Shown one piece after another: positions 45,430 through 55,008 of a stretch of 64,000 bases of DNA. Each line of letters starts with the position of its first letter. The first letter of the stretch is position 1. Made by a program: the position numbers and the translations under genes. The stretch covers positions 1 to 64,000 of the forward strand of contig NZ_UZWE01000023.1 of the NCBI RefSeq assembly GCF_900631945.1, read 5' to 3'. Below the pieces are notes generated by a model that saw nothing but the letters and a program-made list of their open reading frames with translations, ran no database searches and was not told the origin of the DNA. Source of the stretch: Paracoccus haematequi (lineage in GTDB: Bacteria > Pseudomonadota > Alphaproteobacteria > Rhodobacterales > Rhodobacteraceae).

Positions 45430-46701
45430 TCAGGCGTTCATCGAATCGAAGAATTCCGAATTGGACTTGGTCTGCTTCAGCTTCGAGATCAGGAACTCGA
45501 TGGCGTCGGTCGTGCCCATCGGGTTGAGGATCCGGCGCAGCAGATAGGTTTTCTGCAAGTCCTTGGAATCGACCAGCAATTCTTCCTTCCGCGTACCGGA
45601 TTTCAGGATGTCCATGGCCGGGAAGACGCGCTTGTCGGCCACCTTGCGGTCCAGCACGATCTCGCTGTTGCCGGTGCCCTTGAATTCCTCGAAGATCACC
45701 TCGTCCATGCGCGAACCCGTGTCGATCAGCGCGGTCGCGATGATGGTCAGCGATCCGCCTTCCTCGATATTACGCGCGGCACCGAAGAACCGTTTGGGCC
45801 GCTGCAAGGCATTCGCATCGACGCCGCCGGTCAGAACCTTGCCAGAGCTGGGGACGACCGTGTTGAATGCCCTACCAAGTCTTGTGATTGAATCCAGAAG
45901 AATCACAACATCTCGTTTATGCTCGACCAGGCGCTTGGCTTTCTCGATGACCATTTCGGACACCGCAACATGACGGCTGGCCGGTTCGTCGAAGGTCGAG
46001 GACACGACCTCGCCCTTGACCGAGCGCTGCATGTCGGTGACTTCCTCGGGGCGTTCGTCGATCAGCAGCACGATCAGATAGCATTCGGGATGGTTGCGTT
46101 CGATCGAATGGGCGATGTTCTGCAGCAGCACCGTCTTGCCGGTGCGCGGCGGCGCCACGATCAGCGACCGCTGGCCCTTGCCGATCGGCGCCACCAGGTC
46201 GATGATCCGGGCCGAGCGATCCTTCAGGGTCGGATCCTCGATCTCCATCTTCAGCCGCTCGTTCGGATACAGCGGCGTCAGGTTGTCGAAGGCCACCTTG
46301 TGACGGGCCTTTTCAGGATCTTCAAAATTGATCCGCTCGACCTTGGTCAGGGCGAAGTAACGCTCGTTCTCGCCGGGCGCGCGGATCACGCCTTCCACCG
46401 TATCGCCGGTGCGCAGCGAATGCTGGCGGATCATGTCGGGGCTGACATAGATGTCGTCGGGACCGGGCAGATAGTTCGCGGCGGTCGACCGCAGGAAGCC
46501 GAAACCGTCCTGAACCACCTCCAGCACGCCGTCGCCGCCGATGTCGAAGCCTTCCTCGGCATGTTCCTTGAGGATCGAGAACATCATCTCGCCCTTGCGC
46601 ATGGTCGAGGCGTTCTCGATCTCCCATTCCTCGGCCAGCGACAGCAGCTCGGCCGGGCTTTTGGCCTTGAGTTCGGACAGGTTCAGACGTTCTTCGGACA
46701 T
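45430..46701 (-). CDS. rho: Transcription termination factor Rho
   Basis: A protein of 423 residues: an N-terminal helical part (about 1-47), the RNA-binding cold-shock-like domain (about 50-125, [21 protein letters not shown]), then the RecA-like motor with [13 protein letters not shown] and the Q/R loops. Housekeeping gene. Ten bp separate it from mnmE. The 127-bp spacer toward hemJ should hold its promoter; I see no clear -35/-10 pair there. Confidence 0.97.
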   Translation of the reverse strand: MSEERLNLSELKAKSPAELLSLAEEWEIENASTMRKGEMMFSILKEHAEEGFDIGGDGVLEVVQDGFGFLRSTAANYLPGPDDIYVSPDMIRQHSLRTGDTVEGVIRAPGENERYFALTKVERINFEDPEKARHKVAFDNLTPLYPNERLKMEIEDPTLKDRSARIIDLVAPIGKGQRSLIVAPPRTGKTVLLQNIAHSIERNHPECYLIVLLIDERPEEVTDMQRSVKGEVVSSTFDEPASRHVAVSEMVIEKAKRLVEHKRDVVILLDSITRLGRAFNTVVPSSGKVLTGGVDANALQRPKRFFGAARNIEEGGSLTIIATALIDTGSRMDEVIFEEFKGTGNSEIVLDRKVADKRVFPAMDILKSGTRKEELLVDSKDLQKTYLLRRILNPMGTTDAIEFLISKLKQTKSNSEFFDSMNA

Positions 46702-46828
46702 GATGGCACCGCAATCGCCCGCGGCAGCGCCGCACGGCTGGTCAGGATATGGATCGGGAATCCCCGTGCCGGACGGCCGGGCTTGCGCGTCACATAGACA
46801 GCAAAGGCACCAAAGTCAATCGCGGCGG

Positions 46829-47272
46829 TCAGAACTTGACGATCACCGACAGCACGATCCCCACCATCAGCAGCGTCGGAACCTCGTTCATCATGCGATA
46901 ACGCCGTCCGGGCTGGCCCTGCCCCGCCAGCAGGACGCGCCGTTGCCCGGCGCACCACATATGAAACCAGGTCATGCCCAGCACGCAGGCCGCCTTGGTC
47001 CAGGGCCAGACCATCGACCAGTCGACGATGCCCGGCGTCAGCACCAAGGCCAGCCCGCTGATCCAGGTGGCGATCATCGCCGGGTTCATGATCAGTCGCA
47101 GCAGCTTCTGTTCCATGATGATGAAGCTGTCGGCGGGTTCGGGCGCCTGACCGCGTTCGGCGTGATAGACGAACAGACGGGGCAGATAGAACAGACCCGC
47201 CATCCAGGAAATCACCGCCATGACGTGAAACGCCTTGGCATAGGGATAGATCACCGAAAGCTCGTCCAGCAT
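46829..47272 (-). CDS. hemJ: Protoporphyrinogen oxidase HemJ
   Basis: A membrane protein of 147 residues with four hydrophobic helices. The start YPYAKAFHVMAVISWMAGLFYLPRLFVYH contains the conserved His and Trp residues of HemJ, the enzyme used for the next-to-last heme step in many alphaproteobacteria. The ATG at 47272 is chosen since the upstream extension to 47425 crosses the AT-rich origin region. It borders the proposed origin on the left. Confidence 0.93.
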   Translation of the reverse strand: MLDELSVIYPYAKAFHVMAVISWMAGLFYLPRLFVYHAERGQAPEPADSFIIMEQKLLRLIMNPAMIATWISGLALVLTPGIVDWSMVWPWTKAACVLGMTWFHMWCAGQRRVLLAGQGQPGRRYRMMNEVPTLLMVGIVLSVIVKF

Positions 47273-47736
47273 CGTCGTTCTTCTTCTTAAATAGAAAAGA
47301 AAGATAAAGGATGATGTTGATGTAGGCCCTGTGGACAGCGGGATAAAGCGGAAATCCCGCGATTCGTCCCCGGATCCTCGGGATGTGGATAATTCCGGGA
47401 AGATTACGGCAAAAATTAAAATCAAGTTTTTTTTTCAGCGATGTACCATGTGGATAAATCTGTGGAGACTGCGGTCGCGGCAGCGTTCTCCACAGATCCG
47501 GGGCTGCGGGATGGGAAGTTATGCACCTGGGGACGCGCCGCCCGCGTTCGCGGGATGTTCCCGCCCGGATTTCGTCCCTGTCCGAAGCGTGCCGTCCTGC
47601 CCCCATGATTCGACCCGATTCCCCCCTGATCTTATCCACAGGCAGGATGGCCACACTGCGCATCCCCTTGCGACAGGATGCTTTTTTTCGTTGGCATAGC
47701 GGCCTAGGCTGGACGGCAAGCCAAGGGATGCCTGCC
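47273..47736. other. Proposed chromosomal replication origin (oriC)
   Basis: A 464-bp region without a gene between hemJ and aroE, which point away from it. It holds three perfect DnaA boxes: TGTGGATAA at 47384-47392 and 47449-47457, and TTATCCACA at 47632-47640. Weaker boxes are TTCTCCACA at 47486 (one mismatch), TGTGGACAG at 47330 and TTATGCACC at 47519. Two AT-rich stretches (47280-47312 and 47407-47438, the latter with a run of nine T or more) could unwind first. GATTC sites, possible CcrM targets, occur at 47361, 47607 and 47617. The parS sites and par genes within 7 kb support this. Promoters of hemJ and aroE must also be here. Confidence 0.82.
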
Positions 47737-48588
47737 ATGACCGACGATCAGCCCAGCCGACCCGCCCATGTCCCGCTTGCCGGAGTGATCGGGATGCCCA
47801 TCGCCCATTCCCGGTCGCCGCGCCTGCACGGCCATTGGCTGCGCCGTTACGGGATCGCGGGGCATTATATCCCCATGCCGGTGATGCCCGAACACCTGGC
47901 CGAGGTTCTGCGCGCCCTGCCCCGTCTGGGTTTCGTCGGCATCAACGTGACGATCCCGCACAAGGAAGCCGTGCTGACCCTGGCCGATGCCGTGACCGAC
48001 CGGGCGGCGCTGATCGGGGCGGCGAACACGCTGATCTTCCGCCCTGACGGCAAGATTCATGCCGACAATACCGACGGCTATGGCTTCATCGCCAACCTGC
48101 GCCAGAACGCGCCCGACTGGCAGCCCGATGCCGGGCCTGCTGCGGTCATCGGTGCGGGGGGTGCGGCTCGGGCGGTGGTCGCTTCGCTTCTGGACAGCGG
48201 CGTCAGGGAATTGCGCATCACCAACCGCACCCGGATCCGCTCTGAACAGATCAAGGCGGAATTCGGCGCGCGGCTGGTCGTCTATGACTGGGCGCAGGCG
48301 GGCAACATGCTGGAAGGCGCGGCCACCGTGGTCAACGCGACCTCACTGGGGATGGAGGGGAAGCAGCCGCTGCGCGTACCGCTGGACGCGCTGTCGCCGG
48401 ACGCCCTGGTCACGGATCTGGTCTATACGCCGCTGATGACGCCCTTCCTGCTGGATGCCCAGGCGCGCGGCTGCCGGGTGGTGGACGGGCTGGGGATGCT
48501 GCTGCACCAGGCGGCGCCGGGTTTCGAACGCTGGTTCGGCCGCCGCCCCGAGGTTGACGAGGAAACCCGCAGGATCGTGCTGGAATGA
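47737..48588 (+). CDS. aroE: Shikimate dehydrogenase
   Basis: A protein of 283 residues that reduces 3-dehydroshikimate with NADPH. Marks: IAHSRSPRLHG for substrate binding, NVTIPHKEAV with the catalytic Lys, ANTL, and the nucleotide site VIGAGGAARAVV. The ATG at 47737 has AAGGG 9 bases before it; an ATG at 47728 directly abuts that site. First gene of the plus-strand series leading away from the origin; coaE overlaps by 4 bp. Confidence 0.95.
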   Translation: MTDDQPSRPAHVPLAGVIGMPIAHSRSPRLHGHWLRRYGIAGHYIPMPVMPEHLAEVLRALPRLGFVGINVTIPHKEAVLTLADAVTDRAALIGAANTLIFRPDGKIHADNTDGYGFIANLRQNAPDWQPDAGPAAVIGAGGAARAVVASLLDSGVRELRITNRTRIRSEQIKAEFGARLVVYDWAQAGNMLEGAATVVNATSLGMEGKQPLRVPLDALSPDALVTDLVYTPLMTPFLLDAQARGCRVVDGLGMLLHQAAPGFERWFGRRPEVDEETRRIVLE

Positions 48589-49172
48589 CCTTCCGCCTGG
48601 GCCTGACCGGCAGCATCGGCATGGGCAAATCCGCCACGGCGCAGATCTTCCGCGACCTGGGCCACCCGGTCTGGGACGCCGACCAGGCGGTGCATCGCCT
48701 GTATGCGCCGGGCGGTGCGGCTGTCGGGCCGGTCGCGGCGGCCTTTCCGCCGGCGCTGCGGGACGGCGGCATCGACCGCGAGGCGCTGAAAGCCGTGATC
48801 GCGGGCGACCCGGCGGCCCTCGACCGGCTGTCGGCCATCGTCCATCCCATCGCTGCGGCCGATCGCGAGGCGTATATCGCCCGTCACGCCGACGCGCCGC
48901 TGGTCGTTCTGGATATTCCGCTGCTTTACGAAAACGGCTATCAGGCTCTGATGGACGGCGTGGCGGTGGTCTCGACCGATGCCGACACGCAGCGGCGGCG
49001 GGTGCTGGCGCGGCCGGGCATGACGGACGATCTGCTGGCCCTGATCCTGTCGCGGCAGATGCCGGATGCCGACAAGCGAGCGCGGGCCGACTGGATCATC
49101 CCGACCGACAGCCCCCAGGCCGCGCGCCGTGCCGTCGACCATATCGTGAAGGAGATCGCCGCCCGTGCGTGA
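48585..49172 (+). CDS. coaE: Dephospho-CoA kinase
   Basis: A protein of 195 residues that carries out the last step of coenzyme A synthesis. The P-loop is [14 protein letters not shown], with the usual [12 protein letters not shown] and [14 protein letters not shown] segments. Overlaps aroE by 4 bp and dnaQ by 8 bp. Confidence 0.95.
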   Translation: MTFRLGLTGSIGMGKSATAQIFRDLGHPVWDADQAVHRLYAPGGAAVGPVAAAFPPALRDGGIDREALKAVIAGDPAALDRLSAIVHPIAAADREAYIARHADAPLVVLDIPLLYENGYQALMDGVAVVSTDADTQRRRVLARPGMTDDLLALILSRQMPDADKRARADWIIPTDSPQAARRAVDHIVKEIAARA

Positions 49173-49866
49173 GATCGTGATGGACACCGAAACGACCGGC
49201 TTCGATGCGGACAAGGACGACCGCATCGTCGAAATCGGCGGGATCGAGCTTTTCAACCACCTGCCCACCGGCCGGACCTATCACGTCTATATCAACCCCG
49301 AACGCCCCATGCCCCCCGACGCCTTCGAGGTGCATGGCCTGGGCGACGATTTCCTGCGCGACAAGCCGAAATTCGCCGAGATCGCCCAGGGCTTCGTGGA
49401 TTTCATCGGCGACGATTCCAGGCTGGTCATCCATAACGCCAGCTTCGACATGAAATTCCTGAATGCCGAACTGCGCCGCCTGGGCCGCCCCACCCTGCCC
49501 TGGTCGCGCGCCCTGGACACCCTGGCTTTGGCGCGGGAAAAATTCCCCGGCTCGCCGGCGTCTCTGGACGCGCTGTGCCGCCGCTTCGGGGTCGACAACT
49601 CGAACCGGCAGCGCCACGGGGCGCTTCTGGACAGTGAGCTTCTGGCCGAGGTCTATCTGGAGCTGATCGGCGGCAGGCAGCCCGACCTGGTGCTGGACCA
49701 GCCCGCGCAGGGCGGCGCAGTCGCCGGGCCGCAGGGCGCCAGCGGTCCGCGCAATCCCCGCCCCACGCCGCTGCCTTCTCGCCTGACCCCGGCCGAGGCC
49801 GCGGCCCATGCCGAATTTGTCGCACGTCTGGGGGAAAGCGCGGTCTGGGCGCGCTATGGCGGTTGA
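49165..49866 (+). CDS. dnaQ: DNA polymerase III epsilon subunit (proofreading exonuclease)
   Basis: A protein of 233 residues starting at a GTG inside coaE, giving [12 protein letters not shown], the exact family start with the ExoI motif. [11 protein letters not shown] is ExoII, and [21 protein letters not shown] provides ExoIII with its His and Asp. A C-terminal tail of about 50 residues would bind the polymerase subunit. The usual neighbour secB does not follow. Confidence 0.95.
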   Translation: MREIVMDTETTGFDADKDDRIVEIGGIELFNHLPTGRTYHVYINPERPMPPDAFEVHGLGDDFLRDKPKFAEIAQGFVDFIGDDSRLVIHNASFDMKFLNAELRRLGRPTLPWSRALDTLALAREKFPGSPASLDALCRRFGVDNSNRQRHGALLDSELLAEVYLELIGGRQPDLVLDQPAQGGAVAGPQGASGPRNPRPTPLPSRLTPAEAAAHAEFVARLGESAVWARYGG

Positions 49867-49917
49867 CAGATCCGCCTGCCGGTGACGCCATGACCTTGGG
49901 CTGACACAAGGACGACG

Positions 49918-50805
49918 GTGCCGATGCTGCGAGAAATCTGGTCCTTCTGGGCGGCCGTTTTCGAACGCATGGACAAGATCCATATGGGTCTGATCGCCGC
50001 GGGCGTCGCCTTTTACGCCATGTTCGCCGTCTTTCCGGGCCTTGCCGCGATCCTGGCGCTGTGGAGCCTGTGGTTCGATCCGAACGTGATCATGACCTAT
50101 ATGGACGTGGCCCACGAATTCCTGCCGGACGGCGCCGCGGAACTGATCGACGCACAGGTGCTGTCGCTGACCTCGACCGGGCGCACCTCGGTCGGCTGGA
50201 CCTCCTTCGTGTCCTTCATGGTCGCGACCATCGCCGCCCGCGCCGGGGTCGAGGCGGTGGTGGGGGGGCTGAACGCCGCCTATGGGGTGCGCGGCCATTC
50301 GACGATCTTCGGCTTCGTGCTGGCCTATGCGCTGACCCTGGCCATCGTGGGCATTTCGCTGGCCGGGCTGGCGACCATCGTGATCGTGCCGATCCTTCTG
50401 AATTTCCAGGTGTTCGAGCAGGTGCGCGGCTGGCTGGTCGCGGGCCTGCCCTGGGGGGCGATGTTCCTGCTGGTGGTGCTGGGAATCGGCATCCTGTATC
50501 GCTATGGCCCCAACGTGAAGACGCCGCGCACCCCGGTCTTTACCTGGGGGGCGTTCTTCGCGGCGATCCTGTGGGCGGCGGCCTCGGTCGCGTTCTCGGC
50601 CTATCTCAGCAGCTTCAACAGCTATAACCGGATCTACGGATCCATCGGCACCGTGGTCGCGCTGCTGATGTGGTTCTATCTGGCAGGGTTTTCGGTGCTG
50701 CTGGGGGCGCTGATCAATGTCGAACTGGCCCGCCGCCGCCGCGTCCGGGCCGCGCGCGAGGCGCGGGCATCGCTGCTGGCGGATGCGAAAAAGACGGCGG
50801 AATGA
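49918..50805 (+). CDS. YihY/BrkB-family inner-membrane protein
   Basis: A protein of 295 residues (GTG start at 49918, or ATG at 49924 giving 293). About six membrane segments and the family marks VAFYAMFAVFPGLAA and YGSIGTVVALLMWFYLAGFSVLLGALINVE. Once misannotated as ribonuclease BN; the role is unclear, perhaps lipid movement. The C-terminal tail is rich in Arg and Ala. Fifty-one bp separate it from dnaQ; it is convergent with phyR. Confidence 0.9.
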   Translation: MPMLREIWSFWAAVFERMDKIHMGLIAAGVAFYAMFAVFPGLAAILALWSLWFDPNVIMTYMDVAHEFLPDGAAELIDAQVLSLTSTGRTSVGWTSFVSFMVATIAARAGVEAVVGGLNAAYGVRGHSTIFGFVLAYALTLAIVGISLAGLATIVIVPILLNFQVFEQVRGWLVAGLPWGAMFLLVVLGIGILYRYGPNVKTPRTPVFTWGAFFAAILWAAASVAFSAYLSSFNSYNRIYGSIGTVVALLMWFYLAGFSVLLGALINVELARRRRVRAAREARASLLADAKKTAE

Positions 50806-50835
50806 CCCGCCGCCCCTTGCCTGGTCGTGGGCCGG

Positions 50836-51642
50836 TCAGGCTGCGTCCAGCCCTTCGGTCGATGAAAAGAACATCGCCTGGCTGACGGCGGAACGGACCT
50901 GTTCCTCGGTATAAGGTTTCGAGATCAGGAAGGCCGGTTCGGGCCGTTCGCCGGTCAGCAGCCGTTCCGGGAAGGCGGTGATGAAGATCACCGGGATGTC
51001 GCCCAGATCGCGCAGCAATTCGTTCACCGCGTCGATGCCCGACGATCCGTCGGCCAGCTGGATGTCGGCCAGGATCAGGTCAGGGCGCGACTGGCCCGCC
51101 AGCTCGATGGCGGCGGTATGGGTCCGGGCCACGCCCGTCACCTCGTGGCCCATGGCCTGGACGATGCCCTTCAGGTCCATGGCGATGATCATCTCGTCCT
51201 CGATCACCATGACCTTGCCGCGCAAGCTCGCGCTCATCTCGGTCAGGGCGATCTGGACCAGTTCCTCGGCCTCGGCCTGGTCGATCTGCATGACCCGGCC
51301 GATCTGGTCATAGCGCAACTCCTCGATCGTGCGCAGCAGCAGCGCCTCGCGGGAATTGGCGGTCAGGCTCCGCAGGTGATCCTGCGCCCGCGCTTCGCGC
51401 GCCGTGCGATCGGCATCGTCGATGGGCTGGCCCGAGCTTTGCCAGATCGCATGGAAGGTGCGGAACAGGCCGATGCGGATATCCTCCTCGGCGTCCAGGA
51501 CGGATCGGTCCGACAGGATGGCTTCCAGGGTGGCTGCGGCATAATTGTCACCGGCGCGCTGGCTGCCTGTCAGCGCACGCGCGTATCGCCGCAGATAGGG
51601 CAGCTCGCGCCCGATGGACTGGGCAAGGTCGGCAGACGACAT
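50836..51642 (-). CDS. phyR: General stress response regulator PhyR
   Basis: A protein of 268 residues: a sigma-factor-like N-terminal domain (about 1-135, sigma2 and sigma4 pieces without DNA-binding use) and a C-terminal receiver domain (about 142-262) with acidic pocket Glu148/Asp149 and phospho-acceptor Asp193 in LILADIQLADG. When phosphorylated it binds NepR and frees EcfG. It is divergent from nepR-ecfG with 97 bp between, the standard layout. The stop lies 30 bp from the convergent YihY gene. Confidence 0.97.
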   Translation of the reverse strand: MSSADLAQSIGRELPYLRRYARALTGSQRAGDNYAAATLEAILSDRSVLDAEEDIRIGLFRTFHAIWQSSGQPIDDADRTAREARAQDHLRSLTANSREALLLRTIEELRYDQIGRVMQIDQAEAEELVQIALTEMSASLRGKVMVIEDEMIIAMDLKGIVQAMGHEVTGVARTHTAAIELAGQSRPDLILADIQLADGSSGIDAVNELLRDLGDIPVIFITAFPERLLTGERPEPAFLISKPYTEEQVRSAVSQAMFFSSTEGLDAA

Positions 51643-51674
51643 GTTTCAGATCCTTCGAATTTCACATATTGTGC

Positions 51675-51700
51675 GGAACCTGTCCTAACCCCTACAGGTT
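51675..51700 (+). promoter_or_regulatory. EcfG-type promoter of nepR-ecfG
   Basis: GGAAC (51675-51679) and GTT (51698-51700) with 18 bases between, the pattern known for general-stress sigma factors of alphaproteobacteria. It ends 39 bp before nepR and would make nepR-ecfG autoregulated. It serves as the local reference for the sites near 33-34.9 kb. Confidence 0.7.
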
Positions 51701-51739
51701 GGTCAACGTGCGCACAAGATTACCGGGACTAACAAAAGA

Positions 51740-51886
51740 ATGACACCGAAGCGAGATGACCGTCGCAAGGCGGCAGTCGAGAAGCAGATTGACGAAAACT
51801 TGCGTCGCGCCTTCGAACAGGACACGACCGAAGAAATTCCCGACCGTTTTCTTGCCCTTCTCGAACAACTGCGCGAGCAGAAGTGA
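51740..51886 (+). CDS. nepR: Anti-sigma factor NepR
   Basis: A protein of 48 residues. The core AAVEKQIDENLRRAFEQ, then IPDRFLALLEQLR, matches the two short helices of NepR that clamp EcfG and are taken over by PhyR. It is short compared with the usual 55-70 residues. The gene is between phyR (divergent) and ecfG (about 44 bp), the place where NepR is expected; a GTG of ecfG's longer form would overlap its TGA. Confidence 0.92.
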   Translation: MTPKRDDRRKAAVEKQIDENLRRAFEQDTTEEIPDRFLALLEQLREQK

Positions 51887-51930
51887 CCCATTTCCAAAAG
51901 CGACGATCCGCGACGGTGGACGGTGAAAGA

Positions 51931-52497
51931 ATGAAGACTTCCACGACCATTGATCCGCGCGATCAGCTGGTGGACCACCTGCCCGCCTTGCGGGCCTTTG
52001 CCCTGTCGCTGACGCGGGAAGGGGCTGGCGCCGATGATCTGGTGCAGGACACCATCGTCAAGGCCTGGACCAACATGGACAAGTTCCAGGCCGGCACCAA
52101 CCTGCGGGCCTGGCTGTTCACGATCCTGCGCAACACCTTCTATTCCGCGCGCCGCAAGACCAAGCGCGAGGTCAGCGACAGCGATGGCATCCACGCCGCG
52201 CGCCAGGCCACGCGCCCCGACCATGACGGGCGTCTGGCGTTAAAGGATTTCCGCGCGGCGTTCCAGCAACTGCCCGACGAACAGCGCGAGGCCCTGATCC
52301 TGGTCGGCGCCTCGGGCTTTTCCTACGAGGAAGCGGCCGATATGACCGGCGTGGCCATCGGCACCGTCAAATCGCGGGCCAATCGCGGGCGGCGCAAGCT
52401 GGCCGAACTGTTGCACATGGAAAACGGCGAGGATCTGGACATGACCGATCAGGCGACCCTGGCCGTGATGGCGTCCAGCCACACCATCGCCCGCTAG
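51931..52497 (+). CDS. ecfG: General stress sigma factor EcfG
   Basis: A protein of 188 residues of the ECF15 group: sigma2 at about 12-75 (LVDHLPALRAFALSLTREGAGADDLVQDTIVKAW) and sigma4 at about 105-165 (LPDEQREALILVGASGFSYEEAADM then GTVKSRANRGRRKL). It directs RNA polymerase to GGAAC-N16/18-GTT promoters. The ATG at 51931 is chosen; a GTG at 51883 overlapping nepR would add 16 residues and would couple translation. Confidence 0.95.
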   Translation: MKTSTTIDPRDQLVDHLPALRAFALSLTREGAGADDLVQDTIVKAWTNMDKFQAGTNLRAWLFTILRNTFYSARRKTKREVSDSDGIHAARQATRPDHDGRLALKDFRAAFQQLPDEQREALILVGASGFSYEEAADMTGVAIGTVKSRANRGRRKLAELLHMENGEDLDMTDQATLAVMASSHTIAR

Positions 52498-52506
52498 GGG
52501 GCGCCG

Positions 52507-54288
52507 GTGCTCCGGCGGATCAGCGATCGGCTGGATTTCACGCGCAAGCTGGGGTTCCGGCTGGGCGCCCTTCTGTCGGTGGCGATCCTGCCCCTGGGCC
52601 TGATCTCTCTGATCCAGAACTTCAATCTGGTGCGCGAGGCCGAACGCGGGGTGGAACTGGCGCTGCTGGGGCGCACCTCCTCGGCCGCGGCGGGGGAACG
52701 GGCGCTGCTGCAAAGCGCCCTGGGTTCGGCCGACGCGCTTGGTCCGGCGGTGCTGGAATCGCTGGACCGGCCGCAGGTCTGCGCCGACCTGATGCGGAAT
52801 TTCATCGAACGCAGCGCCACCTATGTCTTTGCGGGCTTCGTGCCGCTGGACGGGATCAGCACCTGCAATTCGTCGGGCGGCGACCAGCCGGTCGATTTCA
52901 CCCAGTCCGAAGGATACAAGCGGTTCATGGAAGAACCGGGAACGCTGGTCACCTCGCTCCAGACCGGGACCGTGACCAGGCGTCCGGTGGTGCTGGTGAC
53001 GCAGCCGCTGTATCGCGACCGGCAGATGCTGGGCTATATCGGCCTGTCGCTGACCACGGAACTGCTGCGGTCGACCCACAACATCACCTTCGGGACCGAA
53101 GGCGCGCGGATCGTGACCTTCAACCACAGGGGCGAAATCCTGACCTCGGACAGCGATGCCGAGACATCGACCCAGGACATCCTGCCGCAGAACATGAGCC
53201 TGGTCGATCTGCTGTCGCGCACGGAAACCACCTTCAAGGCGCGCGCGGGCAACGGGCAGACGCGCACCTTCACGGTGGTCCCTGCCGTTCCGGGGCTGGT
53301 CTATGCTCTGGGAAGCTGGTCGCCCCGGACCGCCAGCGTCGGCCTGTTCCAACTGTCGCGGCTGGGCGCGGTGACGATCCCCATGGCCCTTTGGCTGGTG
53401 TCGCTGGCGGTGGCCTATTTTGCGGTCTTCCGCATGGTGCTGCGCCACATCACCGTGCTGCGATCCCAGATGCGCCGCTTTGCCATCGGCAACCGATCCG
53501 AGCCGCCCCCCGTGCTGTCCGACGCGCCGACCGAGATCTTCGACGTCAGCCAGACCTTCCACAACATGGCCCGGATCCTGATCCGCGACGAGGAAGCGAT
53601 GGAGGAGGCGGTCGCCGAAAAGACCGTTCTTCTGAAAGAGGTTCACCACCGGGTGAAGAACAACCTGCAACTGATCGCCTCGATCATCAACATGCAAAGC
53701 CGGGTGATCGACGATCCCGATGCCAAACGCGTGCTGCGGTCGGTCCAGGACCGGGTGGCGGCCCTGGCGACGATCTATCGCAACCTCTATCAGGCCGAAC
53801 ACCTGGACGCGGTCGAGGCCGGGCGCCTGATCTGCGACATCGTGAACCAGATGGTCAGCGCATCGGTCGAGCCGGGCAGCGATCTGCGGGTCGAGACCCA
53901 TATCGAGACCCTGGTCCTGCTGCCAGACCAGGCCGTGCCGCTGTCGCTGCTGGCGACCGAGGCTTTCACGAATGCGTTGAAATATGCGGGCACGGCCCCC
54001 GGCCAGGATGCGCCCTGGGTCAGGATCAGCCTGACCTCTCCGGCGCCGGGGCGCGGGGTGCTGGAGATCGCGAATTCCATCGACCGGACCGGCAAAGCGG
54101 GCGGCACCGGCCTTGGCAGCCAGCTGATCGAGGCGTTCACGACCCAGCTTGAGGGCGAGGCCACGACGGGGATAGAGGGCGACAGCTTCGTGCTGCGGCT
54201 GGAATTCGCGGTCCAGGCGGGCAATGTCGCGGCGGATGGGCGCAATGTGGTGCTGACCTCGGCGGCGCGGGCGGGCGCGCGGCATTGA
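52507..54288 (+). CDS. phyK: HWE/HisKA_2-type sensor kinase, probable PhyK
   Basis: A protein of 593 residues from a GTG start. One membrane helix at about 17-37, a periplasmic sensor domain at about 40-280, a second helix at about 286-308, a HAMP-like linker, then a HisKA_2 domain with His380 in KEVHHRVKNNLQL and an HATPase domain with EAFTNALKYA. Such kinases phosphorylate or dephosphorylate PhyR. It starts 9 bp after ecfG and may be co-transcribed. Two Cys near residues 92 and 120 in the sensor part might form a disulfide. Confidence 0.92.
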   Translation: MLRRISDRLDFTRKLGFRLGALLSVAILPLGLISLIQNFNLVREAERGVELALLGRTSSAAAGERALLQSALGSADALGPAVLESLDRPQVCADLMRNFIERSATYVFAGFVPLDGISTCNSSGGDQPVDFTQSEGYKRFMEEPGTLVTSLQTGTVTRRPVVLVTQPLYRDRQMLGYIGLSLTTELLRSTHNITFGTEGARIVTFNHRGEILTSDSDAETSTQDILPQNMSLVDLLSRTETTFKARAGNGQTRTFTVVPAVPGLVYALGSWSPRTASVGLFQLSRLGAVTIPMALWLVSLAVAYFAVFRMVLRHITVLRSQMRRFAIGNRSEPPPVLSDAPTEIFDVSQTFHNMARILIRDEEAMEEAVAEKTVLLKEVHHRVKNNLQLIASIINMQSRVIDDPDAKRVLRSVQDRVAALATIYRNLYQAEHLDAVEAGRLICDIVNQMVSASVEPGSDLRVETHIETLVLLPDQAVPLSLLATEAFTNALKYAGTAPGQDAPWVRISLTSPAPGRGVLEIANSIDRTGKAGGTGLGSQLIEAFTTQLEGEATTGIEGDSFVLRLEFAVQAGNVAADGRNVVLTSAARAGARH

Positions 54289-54327
54289 CCGCTTGCGCAG
54301 GCAGGGCGGGGCACTATCTTGGCAGGC

Positions 54328-55008
54328 ATGGACGCGCGGGACCGCATTGATCTGACGACCGGCCGGGGGCTGATGGCCTGTCCGCGCTGCGATGCCTTGC
54401 ATGTCGAGGAAGAACTGCAACCCGGCGAAACCGCGCGCTGCATTCGCTGCGGCGGGGTTCTGGCCAAGCCGCGCGGCGGGGCGTTCACGCAACTGATCGC
54501 GCTGTCCTTCACGTCGATGGTCCTGATGATGGGGGCGGTGTTCTTTCCGTTCCTGGAAATCTCGCGGATGGGGTTCGGCAATGCGACCTCGCTGTTCGGG
54601 GTGGGCATGGCCTTTGCCGACGGGGTGCTGCTGCCGCTGGTGCTGGCGGTGATGGTGATGATCGTCGGCCTGCCGGTGCTGCGGGCCTTCCTGCTGGTCT
54701 ATACGCTGACGCCGCTGGCACAGGGCCGCGCGCCCTATCGCCATGCGGCGCGGGCCTTCCGCTGGTCGGAACTGATGCGCCCCTGGTCCATGGCCGAGAT
54801 CTTCGTGATCGGCACCGCCGTCGCCCTGATCAAGGTCGCGGGGCTGGCGACCGTGCATCTGGGACCGGCCTTCTGGGCGTTCTGCGCGCTGATCCTGGTC
54901 AACGTCGCCTCGCGCGGGTTCATGTGCCAGACGACCATCTGGGACGCCATCGAGGATGCGGGCCTGCCCACCGACGGCCGGGAAATGGTCGAGGGACGCA
55001 ACGGATGA
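54328..55008 (+). CDS. pqiA: PqiA-type membrane protein, first copy
   Basis: A protein of 226 residues with two CxxC pairs near the N terminus (ACPRCDALH and CIRCGG), a rubredoxin-like metal site, and four membrane helices. It corresponds to one half of E. coli PqiA. Part of an envelope lipid-transport system with PqiB and PqiC. The start is the ATG at 54328; a TTG three codons upstream is less likely. Overlaps the next gene by 4 bp. Confidence 0.9.
   Translation: MDARDRIDLTTGRGLMACPRCDALHVEEELQPGETARCIRCGGVLAKPRGGAFTQLIALSFTSMVLMMGAVFFPFLEISRMGFGNATSLFGVGMAFADGVLLPLVLAVMVMIVGLPVLRAFLLVYTLTPLAQGRAPYRHAARAFRWSELMRPWSMAEIFVIGTAVALIKVAGLATVHLGPAFWAFCALILVNVASRGFMCQTTIWDAIEDAGLPTDGREMVEGRNG

Noticed and set aside
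52240..54858. Long open frame of 872 codons on the minus strand
   Set aside because: It mirrors ecfG, phyK and pqiA, all of which show clear domains; no family signal in the mirror frame.
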